A program made the translations under genes and the position numbers. Below, one piece after another: positions 7,056-10,711 of a stretch of DNA of 10,711 bases (the first letter of the stretch is position 1; each line of letters opens with the position of its first letter). Source of the DNA: Ignavibacteriales bacterium (GTDB lineage: Bacteria > Bacteroidota > Ignavibacteria > UBA10030); contig JACQPU010000252.1 in NCBI GenBank assembly GCA_016207365.1, positions 1-10,711 of the forward strand, written 5' to 3'. A model generated the notes under the pieces. That model saw only the letters and a program-made list of their open reading frames with translations. It was not told where the DNA came from and searched no databases.

Positions 7056-7646
7056 CTACATTCTCTTCCACCACATAACCGAAGTCGCCGCAAACGGGCA
7101 GGTTTTTGCTTCGAGCGCGACCATTTCGGCCGGAGTCATCGGCTGGAACATTCGCGCAACTTCGACGTTCTGTCGAACCTCATCACGCGTTCCCATGCCA
7201 ACGATTGCCGTACTGACCGGAAGGCTGAAGCTGTAGCGAAGACTCTCCTGAACAAACTCCGTGACTTTGCCCGCAGTGAGGACCTTCATGGCAATGACTC
7301 CAAACTTGCGTTCCTGTGCAAGCGGAAATAGAACCTTTCCGAAATCGTTCACGAGCGAATCGGTTGAACTTAGAGGTACGAGCGCGGTGGCAAACGGAAA
7401 TCTCTTCATGGCTTCGTCGATACACCAATGGACAAGGTCGGCCCCCTCGGACGGAGAGTGGCTGCCATAACCGATGGCCACGCAGCCAAGTCCCAACACG
7501 GTTACGCTAAGCCCGGTTGATCCCAGCGCCCGGCGTTCCAATGGCTTCGAGTTCCTCTTAAGCGGAAAATGGGGAATGGCAGAAAAGGCAATACCGGCGC
7601 CCGCGGCCGTGTGAAGGAACCTGCGGCGGGTGATCGGTTTTTTCAT
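7056..7646 (-). CDS. Aldo/keto reductase with Tat signal, internally deleted, probably non-functional
   Basis: The 196 residues begin with a twin-arginine signal (RRRFLHTAAGAG, residues 7-18). The first strand of an aldo/keto reductase follows (LGSTGLSVTVLGLGCVAIGYG, 41-61). The C-terminal part is also typical (VPLSSTDSLVNDFGKVLFPL, FGVIAMKVL, AIVGMGTRDEVRQNVE). Family members of this type have about 300 or more residues. Here the sequence jumps from HWCIDE, where ...DTA..YG should come next, straight to AMKRFPFATALVPL. I estimate that about 110-120 residues are missing, including the catalytic Asp, Tyr, Lys and His. The junction is near 7410-7416 and stays in frame. The ATG overlaps the stop of the dioxygenase gene (ATGA). 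The protein cannot be an active reductase as it stands. It may be a decaying gene, or the gap may be an assembly artefact. Confidence 0.82.
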   Translation of the reverse strand: MKKPITRRRFLHTAAGAGIAFSAIPHFPLKRNSKPLERRALGSTGLSVTVLGLGCVAIGYGSHSPSEGADLVHWCIDEAMKRFPFATALVPLSSTDSLVNDFGKVLFPLAQERKFGVIAMKVLTAGKVTEFVQESLRYSFSLPVSTAIVGMGTRDEVRQNVEVARMFQPMTPAEMVALEAKTCPFAATSVMWWKRM

Positions 7647-8440
7647 GGATACAAGACAGGATTAAGTTCGCTCGCTGCAAGATCCCCGGGCTTTACCCCG
7701 GGAAGAAACGCCGCCAGGTCGATCTTTCGGTGCTCGTTATCGGGTTCAAGAACAGTAGCATCGGCTGCATAATAAATGACGGTCATCACTTCACGCCGAC
7801 GATTGCTTTGGTTCCCATGCGCCGAATGCAGAATCGTTCCTGAATGAAACGTGGCATCACCAGCGCGAAGCTCATAGCTCTGCACATCCATCCGCTCCTC
7901 CCTGATCAATCGCTCAAAGTAGCGCTGCGAAGCTTCTGAGATCTCCATGGGCTTGAAGGAACCGTTCCTTTGCGAGCCGCTGACAAAGCTCATGGAGCCC
8001 ATCGTACGCGGAATTTCAACAAGCGCCAGCCACATGGTAATCGTGTGCTCCGTGTTGAGGGGCCAGTAATAGGCGTCCTGATGCCACGGTGTGGGCTTGC
8101 CACCAGGTTCCTTGATCAAAGCCTGGTCATGATACAAACGCACGCTGGCCACTCCCATGAGCCGGGCAGCGATGCCGGCAAAACGCTTCGCCCAGATAAA
8201 CGCCCCTACCCGTTCGGCTTTCCGCCAAACGTTGGTAACCTGCGTGAACATGGCACTGTAGTCGTTGATTCGTCCTTGGGAGTCCCTTGCACGTACAATT
8301 TCATCGACGATGTCGAGGATAAGGGGCCGAACAGCAGACACCTCGTCGCCGGCAGCCACAGCAGGAAGGAAAATATGCCCTTTGCGCCTGTATTCTTCAC
8401 ATTGAGCAGCCGTCAGCGGATATTCGTTGTCAGTTGTCAT
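7643..8440 (-). CDS. Phytanoyl-CoA dioxygenase (PhyH) family Fe(II)/2-oxoglutarate oxygenase
   Basis: PhyH-family enzymes hydroxylate small molecules or lipids using Fe(II), O2 and 2-oxoglutarate. The 265 residues fit the usual size. The iron-binding facial triad is visible: H120 and D122 in WHQD, and H205 in FHSGTILHSAHGN. The basic run R214-R216 ten residues further on supplies the likely 2-oxoglutarate carboxylate contact. Other family features are GHIFLPAV near the N-terminus, MWLALVEI before the strand and GSMSFVSGSQRNG after it. There is no signal peptide, so it is probably cytoplasmic. The substrate is unknown; the family is broad and includes secondary-metabolite enzymes. It follows rarA by 49 nt and overlaps the truncated reductase by 4 nt. 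No Shine-Dalgarno site is visible before the ATG. Confidence 0.9.
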   Translation of the reverse strand: MTTDNEYPLTAAQCEEYRRKGHIFLPAVAAGDEVSAVRPLILDIVDEIVRARDSQGRINDYSAMFTQVTNVWRKAERVGAFIWAKRFAGIAARLMGVASVRLYHDQALIKEPGGKPTPWHQDAYYWPLNTEHTITMWLALVEIPRTMGSMSFVSGSQRNGSFKPMEISEASQRYFERLIREERMDVQSYELRAGDATFHSGTILHSAHGNQSNRRREVMTVIYYAADATVLEPDNEHRKIDLAAFLPGVKPGDLAASELNPVLYP

Positions 8441-8441
8441 A

Positions 8442-8451
8442 CTGATATCAG
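8442..8451. promoter_or_regulatory. Perfect 10-bp palindrome abutting the PhyH start codon
   Basis: CTGATATCAG ends one base before the PhyH ATG and occupies the place where a Shine-Dalgarno site would be. It could be an operator half or chance; a 10-bp palindrome alone is weak evidence. Confidence 0.2.
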
Positions 8452-8489
8452 AATATGGGCAACGGGCGCTGGAAATGCAACAGATGCCC

Positions 8490-9818
8490 TCAACGCTTCT
8501 TCCGCGTCCAGAGCGCGTTCAGGCGTTCACGAATTTGTTGTTCATAGCCGCTATCCCCCGGACTGTAGTAGATTTTTTCACGGAGGTTGTCCGGCAGATA
8601 CTGTTGTTCAACAAAGTTCCGCTGATACTCATGAGCGTAGCGGTATCCCTCGGCGTACCCAAGGTCCTTCATCAGCGGTGTGGGAGCATCGCGTAAATGC
8701 AAAGGGACGGGAAGGGTCGGGGAATTGCGAACGTCGTGAAGAGCCTGCTCGATTGCCACATAGGACGCGTTGCTCTTTGGCGCCGCGGCAAGATACGCGG
8801 CGGTTTGCGCAAGAATGATACGAGCTTCGGGCATACCAACAACATCGATCGCCTGAAAGCATGATGTCGCAAGAACAAGCGCCTGGGGATCGGCATTTCC
8901 AATATCCTCCGCCGCCAGGATGACCATCCGGCGGGCGATGAATCGAATATCCTCCCCACCCTCAAGCATCCGAGCCATCCAATACAACGCGGCATCCGGA
9001 TCGCTTCCCCGCAGGCTCTTAATAAATGCGGAAATGATGTCATAGTGCTGTTCCCCTGTTTTATCGTACAATGTCATTTTTCGCTGGAACACATTCTCGA
9101 AGATTTCCCGCGTGATTCTGATCGTTCCGTCCTTGCCGGGTTTTATCACTTTGACGGCCATCTCGAGACCATTGAGCATTTTTCTTGCGTCACCGCCGGA
9201 GAAAAGCATCAGGATTTCCTTGTCTTCCAGTCGAATCTTTTTTTTGGACAGCAGCTGATCTTTCTCGAGCGCCCGTGCAAGAATCGTTTCAAGATCACCG
9301 CGTTCGAGAGGATATAATGTGCAGACCCTGCATCGTGAGAGCAGTGGAGTAATGACTTCAAACGAGGGATTTTCTGTCGTAGCACCGATCAGAATGAGCG
9401 TACCGTCCTCCACACTGTGAAGCAGAGCATCCTGTTGCGCTTTATTGAATCGGTGGATTTCGTCGATGAAGAGAATTGTTGCCCGTTGGTGAAGCTTCAG
9501 CGTCTTTGCCGCCTTGGCGATTACATCGCGGACATCCTTGACGCCGGCCGCAACGGCATTGAGCTGAAAAAATTCCGCCTGAATGGCATGGGCAATCACG
9601 CGTGCCAGCGTGGTCTTCCCGGTTCCGGGAGGCCCCCAGAAGATCATGGAAGCCGGCGCGTTGCGTTCCAACATCAGCCGGAGCGGCTTTTCCGGACCGA
9701 CCAGATGCGTCTGACCGGCGATGTCGTCAAGCGACTGCGGGCGCATGCGTTCGGCCAGAGGAACAGATTCGTTCCCGCGGGCCCTCGGTCGCTCTTGATA
9801 ACCAAACAGATCACTCAT
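8490..9818 (-). CDS. rarA: RarA (MgsA), replication-associated AAA+ ATPase
   Basis: RarA is a homotetrameric clamp-loader-like ATPase related to yeast Mgs1 and human WRNIP1. It acts at stalled replication forks. The 442 residues match the family length. Visible are the N-terminal PLAERMRPQSLDDIAGQTHL (20-39), Walker A GPPGTGKT at 62-69, Walker B ILFIDEIH at 115-122 and sensor-1 N150 in GATTEN. The probable arginine finger is R162 in LLSRCRV and sensor-2 R212 is in GGDARKMLN. The C-terminal oligomerisation domain contains YDKTGEQHYDIISAFIKSLRGSDPDAALYW (251-280) and the late RYAHEYQRNFVEQQYLPD block. The ATG has a strong Shine-Dalgarno site. An intrinsic terminator lies just upstream, so rarA probably has its own start of transcription in or near that terminator. 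Confidence 0.95.
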   Translation of the reverse strand: MSDLFGYQERPRARGNESVPLAERMRPQSLDDIAGQTHLVGPEKPLRLMLERNAPASMIFWGPPGTGKTTLARVIAHAIQAEFFQLNAVAAGVKDVRDVIAKAAKTLKLHQRATILFIDEIHRFNKAQQDALLHSVEDGTLILIGATTENPSFEVITPLLSRCRVCTLYPLERGDLETILARALEKDQLLSKKKIRLEDKEILMLFSGGDARKMLNGLEMAVKVIKPGKDGTIRITREIFENVFQRKMTLYDKTGEQHYDIISAFIKSLRGSDPDAALYWMARMLEGGEDIRFIARRMVILAAEDIGNADPQALVLATSCFQAIDVVGMPEARIILAQTAAYLAAAPKSNASYVAIEQALHDVRNSPTLPVPLHLRDAPTPLMKDLGYAEGYRYAHEYQRNFVEQQYLPDNLREKIYYSPGDSGYEQQIRERLNALWTRKKR

Positions 9819-9822
9819 GGTA

Positions 9823-9829
9823 CCCTCCC
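9823..9829 (-). promoter_or_regulatory. Ribosome binding site of rarA
   Basis: On the minus strand GGGAGGG precedes the ATG by 4 nt, giving the strongest Shine-Dalgarno match in the window and confirming the rarA start at 9818. Confidence 0.75.
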
Positions 9830-9840
9830 TGCTATGTCCA

Positions 9841-9872
9841 TAAAGAAAAAGCCAACAACAGCTGTTGTTGGC
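9841..9872 (-). terminator. Intrinsic terminator after the ftsB-like gene
   Basis: Positions 9851-9872 are a perfect 22-nt palindrome (stem GCCAACAAC with loop AGCT). On the minus strand it is followed by TTTTTCTTTA, a classic rho-independent terminator. It lies 41 nt downstream of the stop codon of the division-protein gene. There is no T-run on the plus strand, so it acts in one direction only. Confidence 0.9.
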
Positions 9873-9913
9873 TTCGCCTCCACGCTATTCACAGAACAAT
9901 GGTTCGTTCGAAA

Positions 9914-10255
9914 TCAGTCTTTTTTAATCCTGTACACTGTTTCCCCCTCCCGAGCCATCCCGTATCGTTCGCGGGCAAGCTTCTCGATCGTCTTTTTGTC
10001 GCCTTCCACCGCCTTCAGGTGCGCTTGAAGAATTCTTGTTTCCTCCTGAGCGCGGATGGTCGCCTCCGTCAGCTCCCTCTTTTTCATTTCGAGCGATATC
10101 CTGCGAACGACGCCCTTGTTATCAAAGAGAACATAGAGCACGGCAATCACTGCGGCGAAAAGCGTGAACAACGACCGCTTGTTCTTCAACAGCCGTTTCG
10201 CAGCCCCCTTCAGTCGCGTGCCGCCTCGCAATCGATAGAAATCACCTTTCATCAT
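9914..10255 (-). CDS. FtsB/DivIC-type septum formation protein
   Basis: Proteins of this family are small bitopic membrane proteins that join FtsL and FtsQ (DivIB) in the division complex and help activate septal wall synthesis. The 113 residues contain a basic cytoplasmic start (KGDFYRLRGG, then KRLLKNKR), one membrane segment (SLFTLFAAVIAVLYVLF) and a periplasmic coiled coil rich in Glu, Lys and Arg. The family-typical end is KLARERYGMAREGETVYRI. I chose the ATG at 10255. A GTG one codon upstream (10258) has better spacing to AGAGGAG and is a good alternative. A longer TTG-start version (to 10315) would overlap ddl and lacks a binding site. It follows ddl by 44 nt, so cell-wall precursor synthesis and division are co-transcribed. 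FtsB versus DivIC cannot be settled from this sequence. Confidence 0.85.
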   Translation of the reverse strand: MMKGDFYRLRGGTRLKGAAKRLLKNKRSLFTLFAAVIAVLYVLFDNKGVVRRISLEMKKRELTEATIRAQEETRILQAHLKAVEGDKKTIEKLARERYGMAREGETVYRIKKD

Positions 10256-10265
10256 CACCAAAGTA

Positions 10266-10272
10266 CTCCTCT
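10266..10272 (-). promoter_or_regulatory. Ribosome binding site that sets the ftsB-like start
   Basis: AGAGGAG on the minus strand lies 7 nt before GTG (10258) and 10 nt before ATG (10255), inside the gap after the ddl stop. It argues against the upstream TTG start at 10315. Confidence 0.65.
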
Positions 10273-10299
10273 TTTCAGCAGAAATCAACCACACGACTG

Positions 10300-10711
10300 T
10301 TACTGCTGATACCAATTCGTTTTCGGATTGTAGAAGGTCTTCAGACGAGCCTTTGCTGCATGGCGTTCAAGAGCCAGGGTGATAAGCTTATCGAGGAGAT
10401 CCGGATAGGGGATCCCGGTTGCTTCCCACAATTTGGGATACATGCTGATCGGTGTGAACCCCGGGATGGTGTTGATTTCATTGATTGTGATTTTCGACGT
10501 CCGTCCATCGACAAGAAAATCGACGCGAGCCATGCCGGCACAGTCCAGAACCCTGAACGCGCTTACTGCATACGCACGGACCTTCCGGCTGACGGCGCTT
10601 GTGAGGTGCGCCGGTATGATTGCTTTCGACGCGCCATCGACGTACTTGGCATCATAATCATAGAACTCGTTCGACGGTATGATCTCCCCCGGGACCGACG
10701 CAATCGGATGA
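10300..10711 (-). CDS. ddl: D-alanine--D-alanine ligase, C-terminal part (5' end beyond window)
   Basis: Ddl joins two D-alanines with ATP to make the dipeptide that ends peptidoglycan precursors. Only the last 136 residues lie in the window; the gene runs off its right edge. They begin in the ATP-grasp domain with PGEIIPSNEFYDYDAKYVDG, followed by the IPAHL segment. The metal-binding residues are present: D64 of the fragment in ARVDF, then E78 and N80 in NEINTIPGFT. The family's C-terminal SMYPKLWEATGIPYPDLLDKLI is intact. The tail after this (KTFYNPKTNWYQQ) is a little longer than in E. coli DdlB. The stop TAA precedes the ftsB-like gene by 44 nt. Confidence 0.95.
   Translation of the reverse strand, partial: HPIASVPGEIIPSNEFYDYDAKYVDGASKAIIPAHLTSAVSRKVRAYAVSAFRVLDCAGMARVDFLVDGRTSKITINEINTIPGFTPISMYPKLWEATGIPYPDLLDKLITLALERHAAKARLKTFYNPKTNWYQQ

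Noticed and set aside
7970..8818. Open frame of 282 codons on the plus strand across PhyH and rarA
   Set aside because: It spans two well-supported minus-strand genes and their gap, and its translation is Arg/His-rich with no domain. It is a shadow of the real genes.
9914..10315. Longer TTG-initiated version of the ftsB-like gene
   Set aside because: It overlaps the end of ddl and has no ribosome binding site, whereas AGAGGAG is well placed for GTG 10258 or ATG 10255.
1..10711. tRNA, rRNA, tmRNA or other known structured RNA genes
   Set aside because: I looked for the typical arms and found none on either strand.

Overview
The window is ordinary chromosomal housekeeping DNA from a Gram-negative bacterium. 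The LptD homologue has features I associate with the Bacteroidota/Chlorobiota/Ignavibacteria side of the FCB group: a TTCD..PHFY motif, a GYYWAISDY motif, and a C-terminal WVPLG..RYY..EIRVKAP stretch. The trigger factor has a degenerate PPIase domain, and several genes lack a clear Shine-Dalgarno site. Mixed base composition and 7-bp tandem repeats between genes fit that placement. The phylum is an inference, because no rRNA gene is present.

Layout. Positions 1-233 are a non-coding leader with several inverted repeats. Then come three plus-strand genes packed within 15 nt or less: tig (trigger factor), clpP (protease) and clpX (unfoldase). This is the classic protein quality-control operon. 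It ends at 3411 and meets a minus-strand block head-on. The 122-nt gap between them is filled by 7-bp repeats arranged as a 40-bp hairpin.

The minus-strand block, read from 10711 down to 3534, begins with the end of ddl (D-Ala-D-Ala ligase) and a small FtsB/DivIC-type division protein, closed by a clear intrinsic terminator. Next are rarA (replication-fork AAA+ ATPase), a PhyH-type Fe(II)/2-oxoglutarate dioxygenase, an aldo/keto reductase with a Tat signal that has lost its catalytic middle, a ROK sugar kinase and lptD. PhyH/reductase overlap by 4 nt (ATGA) and ROK/lptD overlap by 4 nt (GTGA). A second 7-bp repeat tract, also foldable into a hairpin, separates the reductase from the ROK kinase.

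I see no phage, insertion sequence, CRISPR array, toxin-antitoxin pair or other defence system, and no convincing new multi-gene system. The points most worth a second look are the internally deleted reductase kept in frame and translationally coupled, the hairpin-forming 7-bp repeats (one with a G:U bias pointing to the clpX transcript), the multi-stem leader of tig, and the trigger factor whose PPIase domain has lost its aromatic pocket but gained a histidine cluster.
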